A stretch of DNA of 64,000 bases from Megaustenia siamemsis. Its lineage: Eukaryota; Mollusca; Gastropoda; Stylommatophora; Ariophantidae. Made by a program: the position numbers and the translations under genes. The DNA lies in contig JAVIAB010000024.1 of assembly GCA_032433765.1 (NCBI GenBank), forward strand, positions 12,731,959 to 12,795,958, written 5' to 3'. Positions 35,601 through 44,671 of this stretch are shown here, piece after piece. A model generated the notes under the pieces. The model saw only the letters and a list, made by a program, of their open reading frames with translations, did no database searches and was not told the origin of the DNA. Within the stretch, counting starts at the first letter, position 1; the number at the start of each line of letters is the position of its first letter.

Positions 35601-35992
35601 TACAATAGTCACATAGTTTTACACCAGAAACACAATTTGATTGACACTACAGACCCTAGTCATTGCATTACAATAGTCACATAGTTTTACACCAGAAACA
35701 CAATTTGATTGACACTACAGACCCTAGTCATTGCATTACAATAGTCACATAGTTTTACACCAGAAACACAATTTGATTGACACTACAGACCCTAGTCATT
35801 GCATTACAATAGTCACATAGTTTTACACCAGAAACACAATTTGATTGACACTACAGACCCTAGTCATTGCATTACAATAGTCACATAGTTTTACACCAGA
35901 AACACAATTTGATTGACACTACAGACCCTAGTCATTGCATTACAATAGTCACATAGTTTTACACCAGAAACACAATTTGATTGACACTACAG
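26685..35992. repeat. 68-bp satellite block, about 137 units
   Basis: Head-to-tail units with the landmarks 'cattgcattacaatagtc', 'acatagttttacaccag', 'aaacacaatttgattgac' and 'actacagaccctag'. Most units differ by 0-3 bases, mainly 'ccctag' or 'ctctag', occasional 'gacgaccctag', and 1-4-base deletions. Marked variants recur at set distances (about 2041, 950 and 679 bp), showing multi-unit duplications. The last about 480 bp are almost uniform. No coding frame survives. No promoter or splice signal seen. Confidence 0.98.
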
Positions 35993-36173
35993 CACTGAAT
36001 ATAGAAGAATGTGGAAAATCCATCGGCTTCTAGATACTATACGACAGACAAAACTATATAGACCACTGCAAGAATTCCAAAAGACAGTAAAATTATACAT
36101 GAAACGACATTGCAGATATAGATAGACAATACTTCAGTCAAACGAAAGATGTATAGATAGATTGACACTACAG
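35979..36173 (+). mobile_element. Jockey-like LINE 3' end inserted at the satellite edge
   Basis: A 167-bp insert (35993-36159) reads TEYRRMWKIHRLLD, then QTKLYRPLQEFQKTVKLY, matching the last residues of the jockey-like fragment at 3150-3592, plus its 3' untranslated end. It is flanked by 'gattgacactacag' at 35979-35992 and 36160-36173. The left copy is the end of the last satellite unit, so the target was satellite sequence. Confidence 0.85.
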
Positions 36174-36319
36174 AAACTAAAAACATCTTCATCATGTTTT
36201 GAGTAGTGAAACTTAACTGACTAATAGTCTTAAGTCCCAGCCCTTTATTGGACTAATTAAATTCTACATTATTCCTTGTATATAATACGTCAAGAAATAG
36301 AGGCACTTAAACAGACTTA

Positions 36320-36575
36320 AGCAGACAGCACACAAAACAACATGAAAATCAACTATAGTAAGACAGAATTCATGAACATCACAAAAGAAGAACATTAACA
36401 TAAGGACAGGCTGCATATAATTAAAAACACATAGAGGAATGTAAATACCTAGGAAGTCTTGTGACAAACGACGACTCACAAACAGCAGTGATATACTCAA
36501 TATGCAAGGCTTGTCAAATTATTGGACAGCTATCATCACTGCTGTCCAACAAGGAAATAACTAGTGGCAAAAACT
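36320..36575 (+). mobile_element. RTE-like LINE fragment
   Basis: Reads KINYSKTEFMNITKE, then EECKYLGSLVTNDDSQT, then QIIGQLSSLLSNKEIT: the region after the RT palm (KYLG box) of an RTE-like element. Family not matched to LINE-A to -D. The frame shifts between the pieces. It runs into the 42-bp array. Confidence 0.55.
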
Positions 36576-37665
36576 ATCCATCTATTTGTCTGTCTGTCTG
36601 TCTACCATTCTGTATTAATAATATCAGTGGTATCTCTATCTATCTACCATTCTGTATTAATAATATCGGTGGTATCTCTATCTATCTACCATTCTGTATT
36701 AATAATATCGGTGGTGTCTCTATCTACCATTCTGTATTAATAACATCGGTGGTATCTCTATCTATCTACCATTCTGTATTAATAATATAAGTGGTATCTC
36801 TATCTGTCTACCATTCTGTATTAATAATATCAGTGGTATCTCTATCTGTCTACCATTCTGTATTAATAATATGGGTGGTATCTCTATCTGTCTACAATTC
36901 TGTATTAATAATATCAGTGGTACCTCTATCTATCTACCATTCTGTATTAATAATATCGGTGGTGTCTCTATCTACCATTCTGTATTAATAATATAGGTGG
37001 TATCTCTATCTATCTACCATTCTGTATTAATAATATAAGTGGTATCTCTATCTGTCTACCATTCTGTATTAATAATATCAGTGGTATCTCTATCTGTCTA
37101 CCATTCTGTATTAATAATATCGGTGGTATCTCTATCTGTCTACAATTCTGTATTAATAATATCAGTGGTATCTCTATCTATCTACCATTCTGTATTAATA
37201 ATATCGGTGGTATCTCTATCTATCTACCATTCTGTATTAATAATATCGGTGGATTCTCTATCTACCATTCTGTATTAATAATATCGGTGGTATCTCTATC
37301 TGTCTGCCATTCTGTATTAATAATATCGGTGGTATCTCTATCTGTCTACAATTCAGAATTATAATATCGGTGGTATCTCTATCTGCCTACTATTATGTAT
37401 TAATAATATCGGTGGTATCTCTATCTGCCTACTATTATGTATTAATAATATCGGTGGTATCTCTATCTGCCTACTATTCTGCATTAATAATCTCGATGGG
37501 ATCTATCTCTATCGACCACCTGTATCATTAGTCTCGGTGGTATCTTTATCTACCACTCTTGTATCATTAGTCTCGGTGGTAACTTTATCTACCACTCTTG
37601 TATCATTATTCTCGGTGGTAACTTTATCTACCACTCTGTATCATTAATCTAGGTGGTATCTATCT
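36576..37665. repeat. 42-bp minisatellite, about 25 copies
   Basis: Unit 'accattctgtattaataat' plus 'atcggtggtatctctatct' and an internal (TCTA)n or (TCTG) stretch of variable length. The right end (37500-37665) is a diverged variant with 'ctcggtggtaactttatct'. Frames translate as a 14-residue repeat and are incidental. Confidence 0.92.
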
Positions 37666-38047
37666 AGTCTCCAGTTGGCTTCACTTCGTGTCTTAACCAC
37701 GACCGGGTTCTGTTCCCTACTTTTCCCGTCGTGTGTGACAATACACGAGAAAGACCCTTGAATGACGTAGGCACCGGTATCCACTCCTCACCAACGCTGA
37801 TATTGGTAAGCCCACAGACCTGTTTGATGACATCTTCTGCTTGGCCCACCCATGATTTGCCTCTTTTTAGCCTGTCACCTTTCTCTGTGTTGAGCACGTG
37901 GTGCAATGGATGCTCTGTATCTGTACTAATCTTCAGGTATGCTCGAACTCTCCAGATCTTGATTCTGTCATCCATGGTTGGAAAATCAAGAAGATACCTC
38001 ATTGCTACACAGTGAGTGTCCCTCGTACTTCCCAGGATAATGCGCAT
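37664..38047 (-). pseudogene. LINE-G post-RT region (127 aa frame)
   Basis: Begins MRIILGSTRDTHCVAMRYLL, the conserved 'R-I-G-T-P' style segment after the thumb of jockey-like RTs, and continues to the array boundary with SWLRHEVKPTGD. The RNase H that should follow is absent. Confidence 0.75.
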
Positions 38048-38062
38048 GGCTCCATTCTGTAT

Positions 38063-38374
38063 TTATTCCAGCCTATCAATTTCAGTCGCACTGACAGTAA
38101 GAATGGCCAGGGCATACTCGATTGGTGCGAGGACTAATCCCTGGAACAGAAGAGTAAGTAGCCTCTGCTCAATGTTGGCAGCTGCCATGACCTTCAAGGC
38201 GGCTAATCCTTTGCGGGATTTTGTTATCACATGGTCGACGTGGTCCCGAAAACACAGGCTGCGATCAAACTTAACTCCGAGGTATGTCATCAACCTGTCC
38301 CTGGTCACCTCATCAGCTCCCATTCGTACTACCGGTGTGGTCGTATTAACGATATGATTGTTAAGGAGAACCAT
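38063..38374 (-). pseudogene. LINE-G RT thumb region (103 aa frame)
   Basis: Contains MTYLGVKFDRSLCFRDHV, the YLG-x-x-D motif at the palm/thumb junction, then KSRKGLAALKVMA and VLAPIEYALAI. Overlaps the previous frame slightly because of a frameshift. Confidence 0.75.
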
Positions 38375-38739
38375 GAAACTGATGCTTTATTAGGATGAAC
38401 CAAGGCACCTGAAACCCCACACCAGGAAGAAATACGATCGAGTTCGTCTTGCATTGTGGAAGCGATTCCCCGTCTGTCTCTTCCCTGTCGATATACCAGA
38501 ATATCATCTGCAAAAGTCATAGTTCTTCCCCTCCCATCCAGCTGTTGTTCCGTGATCGTTATTGTGTACACGTTAAATAGAACTGGTGACAATGGTGAGC
38601 CTTGTGGCAGCCCTGGGCAAATGGATGTTGGCTCGGAAGACCAACTTCCACATATGAGTATCACCTTCCTCTGAAACAGTGCCGCGGCGATCCATCTAAT
38701 GAGGAAGGGGTTCACCGCCAGTTTGAGAAGCATATGCAT
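38329..38739 (-). pseudogene. LINE-G RT palm (136 aa frame)
   Basis: Polymerase palm of a jockey-like element. LPQGSPLSPVLFNVY (about 44-58) is the motif B region, FADD (76-79) the catalytic box, and SSWCGVSGALVHPNKAS the following motif. The catalytic aspartates are kept. The frame goes wrong near residue 122, where the next frame (38063-38374) takes over. Confidence 0.8.
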
Positions 38740-38818
38740 GAGATATTCAAATGGTACCTTGTTGTATGCATCCTCCAGATCTATAGCAGCAGCACATGTC
38801 TCCTTTCGTCTGTGGAAG

Positions 38819-38922
38819 CCTTCTTATATTTCTTAATATGTTTCTTATCTGTTTCAGAAATTACAAATTGACTTCTTTATTAAGTGGGAAGCAACTCCTG
38901 TTAGATTAATAGACACAATTTT
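38819..38922. other. Short unassigned AT-rich stretch
   Basis: Lies between LINE-G and R2. Nothing seen. Confidence 0.3.
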
Positions 38923-39322
38923 ATATATTTCAGTGGCGCCCCACCCAGCACCAGAGCTGGAAGTCGTCAGTGACTCATAACTGATGGCTTGCGCCAGGAT
39001 CGGTGAACCAGAACCATCCAGACCCTGCTACACCTCTTCGTGGTGCCTCTAGAAACAGACTAACTTGTCTAGTCTGGCCAAGCGAGCAGGGATCGAAGTG
39101 GGAAGACGAACCCGGTACACAAAAAAGCGTCGGCTGAAATCGGATGTGTTGGGCCGAAAGGCGCAGATATCACAGTGTTACACTGCAAACTTCAACACAA
39201 CGTAACTACGTCCACTTAACGTCCTTTTAAGGGCGGATGACGAGGAGGAAGTCTACGGTTCGTATCCGTTAGAATACCTCAAATCATCGGACGAACGCAT
39301 CATCATCATCATATATTTCAGT
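38923..39322 (+). mobile_element. R2, reference copy with 12-bp target duplication
   Basis: Body 38935-39310 between direct repeats 'atatatttcagt' at 38923-38934 and 39311-39322. Starts 'ggcgccccacccagcacc', has 'actgatggcttgcgccagg' and 'ggatgtgttgggccgaaagg', and ends in (CAT)n. The middle 'agggatcgaagtggg' could be a relic of a Pol III B box on the opposite strand, but I cannot show a tRNA-like head. Class unknown; the duplication length suggests LINE-type mobilisation. Confidence 0.88.
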
Positions 39323-39519
39323 ATATTGTAAATTGTCTAAAGTGTGATTTATATGCATATTGTCTTCCCAAATGAAAATTGATTATTAAATGTGCACGAT
39401 TTTTTTCAAAACTCTGTAAGAAAATTTCAATTTTTGAAGAACTTAACTAAAAGAAATGTATCTTCCTTTCATTTGTGGTTGCAAATATCAATTATTTATA
39501 ATTTTTTTAAAATTTACAG
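39323..39519. other. AT-rich unassigned stretch
   Basis: No element recognised. It ends in a T-rich tract and an acceptor-like 'aaaatttacag'. Confidence 0.3.
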
Positions 39520-39603
39520 TTATCTACCTTTAGTTACTGAAATATCAACCAAGAAAACAAGGCTATATAAAGAAATGGTTCACACGATGGAGTTGTGTTC
39601 ACA
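39520..39603 (+). CDS. Candidate exon, unrecognised
   Basis: Preceded by a T-rich tract and 'aatttacag', followed by a donor-like 'aca/gtatgtg'. The open frame reads YLPLVTEISTKKTRLYKEM then VHTMELCS. If not spliced it ends at the taa at 39617. Composition is protein-like and it does not resemble the transposons here. Short, with no partner exon found. Confidence 0.25.
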
Positions 39604-39691
39604 GTATGTGTTCAAATAATCCACCACACGCCTCAAGACATTCTGAGACTTGTCTGTTTCTATTTTCGAAAACCTTCTGGATCTATATATC

Positions 39692-40790
39692 TATCTTTTG
39701 ATCGCCTGAAGTATTGTTTAAATCTGCAATGTCGTTTTCTGTATACATCTTACCGTCTTTTGTCATTCTTGCAGTGGTGCATATAGTCGTGTCTGTAGTA
39801 TTGTATTAATGGTATAAGTGGAGTTTCCTCAGTCTACTATATTCAGTGCATTCTTGAAATATGCGTTCCGCAGTCTGGGGCGCCTGTCCACATGTACATG
39901 TAGTTGAGGTGCCGATCTTGAATTTTGTGTACAAGTGACTGTGGAGTCAATTGTGTTCTGTTCTAATGCGTATAATGATAACTTGTTCCCATCTATTCAT
40001 ATAATGAAATGCATCCTGATTTGGGGCATGTTGTCTCCTGATTAAATTGATTATCTGCTTCTTATGACGGTATGTAACCGGCGCATCTGGCTGTGTGCCT
40101 GTTTGACCTTCATTTGCCAGCTGATCTGCTCTGTCGTTTCCTGGTATTCTACAGTGAGGTGGGACCACTGCCGGGCAATCCTGTATTGTTTTGCAGAGTT
40201 CAGTCAATAAGGTCTGCAGATGTGGCAATTTTCTGGATTGCAGTGCTTGGATTACTGATCGTGTATCTGTCAAAAACACTACAGGCTGTGAGCGAAGATT
40301 ACTGTTAAGTAATTTTTTTTATTGCCAGCTCTATTGCTTGGATTTCTGCATCGTAATTGTGACGATATTTCCCTGTTGCTCTTTTATCCATATCACTAGC
40401 GTTATTTGGGTATTCTATGTATGCATCTGTTCACCCATTCTTTACTGCATTCTGTGCTGATCCATCTGTGTACACACGAATCCATAGGTCTTGTGGGTAT
40501 TCTTCATCCAAGAAACTGAGAGTTATTGTTTTACACTGCAGGTTATTCTGTTTTCATCCTTGTCAGGTATTCCTTTCACTTCTGCCCGTGTTTGTTTTGA
40601 CAATACTGATTCCTCTGCTAAGGGAGTCTGTTCCGGTTTGGGGTTTAACAACTCTTGGTATGCCTTGTGTTTGTCTACAAAAACCTTCTGGATAATGACC
40701 GGTGATATTTGTTGTCTCTGGGTGACGATTTCTGCCTTCAGGTCATTATCTGTCCTCAGAATATTCGATAAACATTTCTTTTCAGCTCAC
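39692..40790 (-). mobile_element. LINE-H, jockey-like RNase H and 3' end
   Basis: The minus strand from about 40760 reads KHKAYQELLNPKPEQTPL, then a linker, then RNase H: YTDGSA (first Asp), a NYDAEIQAIELA region (Glu) and FLTDTRSVIQAL (third Asp; usually DSRS). Then CRIPGNDRADQLANEG and RWEQVIIIRIRTEHN, and a terminal segment like that at 3150-3592. Frames break several times. The RT part is missing on the upstream side. Confidence 0.8.
39947..40279 (-). pseudogene. LINE-H RNase H C-terminal half (110 aa frame)
   Basis: RNase H degrades the RNA strand of the RNA/DNA hybrid in elements of this clade. The frame starts at FLTDTRSV, includes LPHLQTLLTELCKTIQDC, then PPHCRIPGNDRADQLA with the histidine and the last catalytic Asp region, and then the post-RNase H segment. 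The N-terminal half (YTDGSA, AEIQA) lies upstream in other frames. Confidence 0.75.
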
Positions 40791-40802
40791 CCCATATATA
40801 AT

Positions 40803-40906
40803 AATTAGGCGGGGTTAGATATGGTAATAATTAGTCGTGGTTAGGTATGGTAATAATTAGGCGGGGTTAGGTATGGTAATAATTAGGCGGGGTTTGGTCT
40901 GATGAA
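40803..40906. repeat. 26-bp tandem repeat, 4 copies
   Basis: Units starting at 40803, 40829, 40855 and 40881: 'aattaggcggggttagg' plus 'tatggtaat'. Low divergence. Confidence 0.9.
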
Positions 40907-40924
40907 CAAGCAGGCCAGATTACA

Positions 40925-41630
40925 AGTGAAATAATGCGATTTGCAAATACGCTTTCCTAATAAGTAAGTGAAGTTGTTGCGGCTGTGTGTGCTGTTGCCC
41001 ATCCTGCCGAAACCGAGCTTCTTTAATTTCCCGCTCTGTAAGGTGGGCCATGAATGATTCCAGCATTAAAGTACGGTAATGTTCTGCGTTTATTTTTGCA
41101 CTGAAAAAAAAATGTTTCCCAATTATCCGCATACAACTTTCTGAATGTAAAACGGTACTTGATGTAATTCATGCGGGTTTTTTTTTACTGCTCTACATAC
41201 GGTTGTTCTTACTTGTTGCTGCAACCGGAGAGATGAAACCGTGCCTCATCAGTGAAGAGTGTCACGTCAAGGACTTCATCACCTTGTTTAGAGATAAGGT
41301 TCTGAAACCACATGCAGTAGATCAATCTGGATTCACAATCTCTTGCATGGAATTTAGACGATTCAATTAATTTGTAAGGACGATAGTGCAGCTAACACTT
41401 CAGAACCTTGTGGGCGGTATTCATTGGACAAGTTTGCATGTTGAGGCAACCACTTTAAAGATTTATTAGGGCTCATTGTAATCCTGGTTTGCATATCAAG
41501 TTTTCTGAAGTTGAAGGCCCTCCAGATCCGTATGCACCTACAACACTATCCGTAGCACGAAACTTGTCAATCAAAGTCATAGCCTCATTGCGGTGGGAGA
41601 CTTGTGAGTCTGGACATTTCAACACAAATT
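40925..41630 (-). mobile_element. Tc/mariner-type (IS630 superfamily) transposase relic
   Basis: On the minus strand, in order: a helix-turn-helix-like part (RHRNEAMTLIDKFRAT, GGPSTSE), LHYRPYKLIE, RDCESRLIYCMWFQ, then TDEARFHLSG with the first catalytic Asp, INAEHYRTLMLESF and LTEREIKEARFRQDG with the second. These are hallmarks of a DDE transposase group common in arthropods and other invertebrates. Stops and shifts break it. The third catalytic acid and the terminal inverted repeats were not found. Confidence 0.7.
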
Positions 41631-42565
41631 GTTGAATTACTTCTTCTCTTTATATTTGCTATCATTACCGAAGACGTATTTTTAAAAAGATCCTGCTTCC
41701 ATTGTATAACAGCATTTCCCTTCAGCAATGAAACCGTGAATATAATAGCGGCTTACTGTGTTATGTTTGTGACGGGATTGTGGACACAGCATGTGATGTC
41801 AATTTCATCAATCGGTGATTTCATTTCAAGAATATTGATCAAGTCACTCCATAGCGACATTATAAACACCACATATTACACTTTATTCTACAAGTTTGAT
41901 CAATTATTATGAACTTGATTCTCAGTTTAAAATAAAATAAAAAAGAATGACTGTCTCTCACTACTTTAATGCATGAGATGTAATTGTCTATCTCTCTTTT
42001 CATAACATTATTTTAAGCTGCTTTTATTTTTCTTTTTAGTATTTCTAACTGTTTTTTCTAATGCCAACCTGTTTGTATAGTTTTATAATAAAAAATCAAT
42101 GCCCATCTTTAAAACAACATAATTGAATTTGTGAGAATGAATGAATGCATTTCCAATATTCATTTAGAAAGACACATCTTTCAAGTCTTTCCTTTCCCTT
42201 GTTTGCTACATTTGTTGGTGACAGGCAGAAGGCGCCAGTCATCGGTCAATTTTGCTTTACAGATGGGGACGAGACGTCACACCTCCCAAAATAAACTGTG
42301 ACGTCACACCCCCCTTAAATAAACTGAGATGTGGGGGTGCTTTTGTTTTCATTGTCGCCTCTGGTGCTCCTGGAAATCCTTGGTCGTGTGATGTCATATC
42401 TTATTGACCTCTTAATTACATCTAAAATATATGTAACATCTTTCACTCCCATTATTGAATCATATAAATGTAATTATTTGTATGTACTGTGATGATTTTG
42501 AATTTGAAAATGAAATAAAGATTAATATTTTAAAAAAAATATAATGTGCTACATAAATCTAAAAA
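41631..42565. other. Unassigned stretch
   Basis: A 102-codon frame at 41604-41912 is unsupported. Near 42270-42330 'gacgtcacacc' occurs twice, about 40 bp apart, next to 'aaataaactg'. No gene, array or known element seen. Confidence 0.3.
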
Positions 42566-42902
42566 TCACATACGTTTACACACACAAAAGTGAAGCCGTA
42601 CAGGTGTGATAATTGTGTTGACAGCCTTACACATTTAAGTCCGTTAAAATCACCGATGTTTACACAAACACGAGAATCTATAAGTATCGTTTTTTGTTGT
42701 AAACTAGTGGGACTCCACTCCCAGATAAAAGTTGAAAGCTGGAGACCTATATTTGGGGTTTTCTTGCTTTCATACCACGCATATACATAGACAAACACAT
42801 ACATGAAAGAAACCTGACATTTGTTATGTGTGTGGTATAAGGTTTACAACACGTTACTTTCAAAAGCATATGAGAACACACTCGTGAGACGATTATTATG
42901 TC
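42566..42902 (+). pseudogene. C2H2 zinc-finger protein fragment, decayed
   Basis: Finger linker and finger: HTFTHTKVKPYRCDNC (H-x3-H of a preceding finger, TKVKPY linker, C-x2-C), then SLTHLSPLKSPMFTQTRE where both zinc-binding His are changed (to Pro and Gln). After about 130 bp of non-matching sequence comes a second finger, ICYVCGIRFTTRY then FQKHMRTH, with all four ligands but one residue short between the Cys and His pairs. An in-frame TGA lies before KKPDIC. Host zinc-finger gene origin is likely. The 101-bp array begins just downstream. Confidence 0.6.
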
Positions 42903-42918
42903 GTACAGAGCGTTGGGG

Positions 42919-43929
42919 CGGTTAGTATGTGTGCTGTATGTGTCTCCTTCGACATCGTTCCTTGACAGGAAGCAGTTGAAATCTCCCTCTAAGGATGGTC
43001 TTCTGCCCCGTGTATTTCCTCGTTAGTATGTGTGCTGTATGTGTCTCCTTCGACATCGTTCCTTGACAGGAAGCAGTTGAAATCTCCCTCTAAGGATGAT
43101 CTTCTGTCCCGTGTATTTCCTCGTTAGTATGTGTGCTGTATGCGTCTCCTTCGACATCGTTCCTTGACTGGAAGCAGTTGAAATCTCCCACTAAGGATGG
43201 TCTTCTGTCCCGTGTATTTCCTCGTTAGTATGTGTGCTGTATGTGTCTCCTTCGACATCGTTCCTTGACAGGAAGCAGTTGAAATCTCCCACTAAGGATG
43301 ATCTTCTGTCCCGTGTATTTCCTCGTTAGTATGTGTGCTGTATGTGTCTCCTTCGACATCGTTCCTTGACAGGAAGCAGTTGAAATCTCCCACTAAGAAT
43401 GATCTTCTGTCCCGTGTATTTCCTCGTTAGTATGTGTGCTGTATGTGTCTCCTTCGACATCGTTCCTTGACAGGAAGCAGTTGAAATCTCCCACTAAGGA
43501 TGATCTTCTGTCCCGTGTATTTCCTCGTTAGTATGTGTGCTGTATGTGTCTCCTTCGACATCGTTCCTTGACAGGAAGCAGTTGAAATCTCCCACTAAGG
43601 ATGATCTTCTGTCCCGTGTATTTCCTCGTTAGTATGTGTGCTGTATGCGTCTCCTTCGACATCGTTCCTTGACAGGAAGCAGTTGAAATCTCCCTCTAAG
43701 GATGATCTTCTGTCCCGTGTATTTCCTCGTTAGTATGTGTACTGTATGCGTCTCCTTCGACATCGTTCCTTGACAGGAAGCAGTTGAAATCTCCCACTAA
43801 GAATGATCTTCTGTCCCGTGTATTTCCTCGCTAGTATGTGTGCTGTATGTGTCTCCTTCGACATCGTTCCTTGGCAGGAAGCAGTTGAAATCTCCCTCTA
43901 AGGATGATCTTCTGTCCCGTGTATTTCCT
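42919..43929 (-). repeat. 101-bp array, 10 copies, amplified LINE endonuclease segment
   Basis: Unit starts at 43021, 43122, 43223 and so on, at exactly 101-bp steps. On the minus strand each unit encodes RKYTGQKIIL followed in the next frame by GDFNCFLSRNDVEG, the catalytic GDFN motif of a LINE endonuclease. The single-copy flank continues at 43930-44065. Since 101 is not divisible by 3, the array cannot be read as protein. Confidence 0.92.
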
Positions 43930-44065
43930 CGTTAGTAGGAGGGAGAGGTCATCGTAGAAATGTTGTTGTTGTGCCGGTATTGGTGGTGAGTGGATGTTGA
44001 CGGTGGTGTATCGCTGTCCGACGTCTTTTATTTGGATGATGGTCGTTCTGTAACAGCATAGCGAC
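43930..44065 (-). mobile_element. Jockey/CR1-like LINE endonuclease fragment
   Basis: The minus strand reads RTTIIQIKDVGQRYTTVNIH, then SPPIPAQQQHFYDDLSLLL, the segment before the GDFN motif in apurinic-type LINE endonucleases. It passes straight into the 101-bp array. The rest of the element is not found. Confidence 0.7.
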
Positions 44066-44383
44066 ATCAAGTAATGGTTTAACAGTAACGGAGTCAGTTG
44101 AGAATGGAATTTTCCTAAAGCACGGGAAAGCTGTTAATAGAACAGTACGTGACTGGTGACACGTATAGAATAGGTCGACAACAGGTAGACTAAATCCGCG
44201 AGATTATCGAGGCCAAAAGTTCAAGGTAGAGTTGTCTGAAGACTTCGTAGGTTGGGCAAAGGTGAGTAGTGACGTGTTGTTTTTATAAATTAGAGACAAA
44301 GATAATTCAGCGTGTCGAATTTTGATTGGTTGTGAAGGGGAAGAGAGAGGGGGGGGGGGGGCTTTGGGGAGTGAAACTGTGAG
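44066..44383. other. Unassigned stretch upstream of a possible promoter
   Basis: Includes a G run at about 44350-44361. No element recognised. Confidence 0.3.
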
Positions 44384-44415
44384 TATTTAAACTTAAGCAC
44401 AGGAGCATTTACAGG
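44384..44415 (+). promoter_or_regulatory. Candidate TATA-type core promoter
   Basis: TATTTAAA at 44384-44391, with possible transcription start about 25-32 bp downstream ('atttacagg'). Taken with the ATG and donor site below, it forms a plausible promoter plus first exon. AT-rich chance matches are common, so the call rests on the combination. Confidence 0.3.
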
Positions 44416-44557
44416 AGAGAGACCAGATCTAGAAAGAGTTTAGAGGACTACGATCTAATATAGATATTTACCTACAACTTTGTTTTCTCAAAACTGTTGT
44501 TGTTTCACTTGGGAATAGACACCATGCCTCCCCCAAGGTCTCGAGTAAAGGAGCCAA
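44416..44557 (+). CDS. Candidate 5' UTR and first coding exon
   Basis: ATG at 44524 in a good context (gacaccATGc), coding MPPPRSRVKEP plus one base, then a textbook donor GTAAGTG at 44558. The leader (44416-44523) has no upstream ATG that I see. The short proline- and basic-rich N-terminus is not diagnostic. The next exon is not identified; the 47-bp array would lie in the intron. It could alternatively be a retroelement leader. Confidence 0.3.
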
Positions 44558-44671
44558 GTAAGTGTTTTTAATGTTATAACGTTTTAGTTAATGTCTGTGC
44601 CAGAAATCGACTAGACGACTGTTTTACAGAAACACACAAGTGACACGATTTGTCCAAGAGTATCAACCACG

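Larger units (their letters stand above)
37664..38818 (-). mobile_element. LINE-G, jockey-like reverse transcriptase relic
   Basis: The minus strand from 38818 reads AAIDLEDAYNKVPFEYL (motif A), then the three frames listed below, in order and nearly abutting, ending at the 42-bp array. 5' endonuclease and 3' RNase H are not attached. Two or three frameshifts separate the parts. Confidence 0.85.

Noticed and set aside
26685..35992. CRISPR-like array
   Set aside because: Units are contiguous and similar throughout their 68 bp, with no unique spacers, and the context is eukaryotic.
36461..37278. Frames with 14-residue Ser/Val/Ile repeats that look like membrane segments
   Set aside because: 42-bp minisatellite; hydrophobicity follows from the AT-rich unit.
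37664..40790. One single jockey-like element spanning RT and RNase H
   Set aside because: Both parts are on the minus strand, but RNase H lies on the 5' side of the RT; they must be different copies or a rearrangement.
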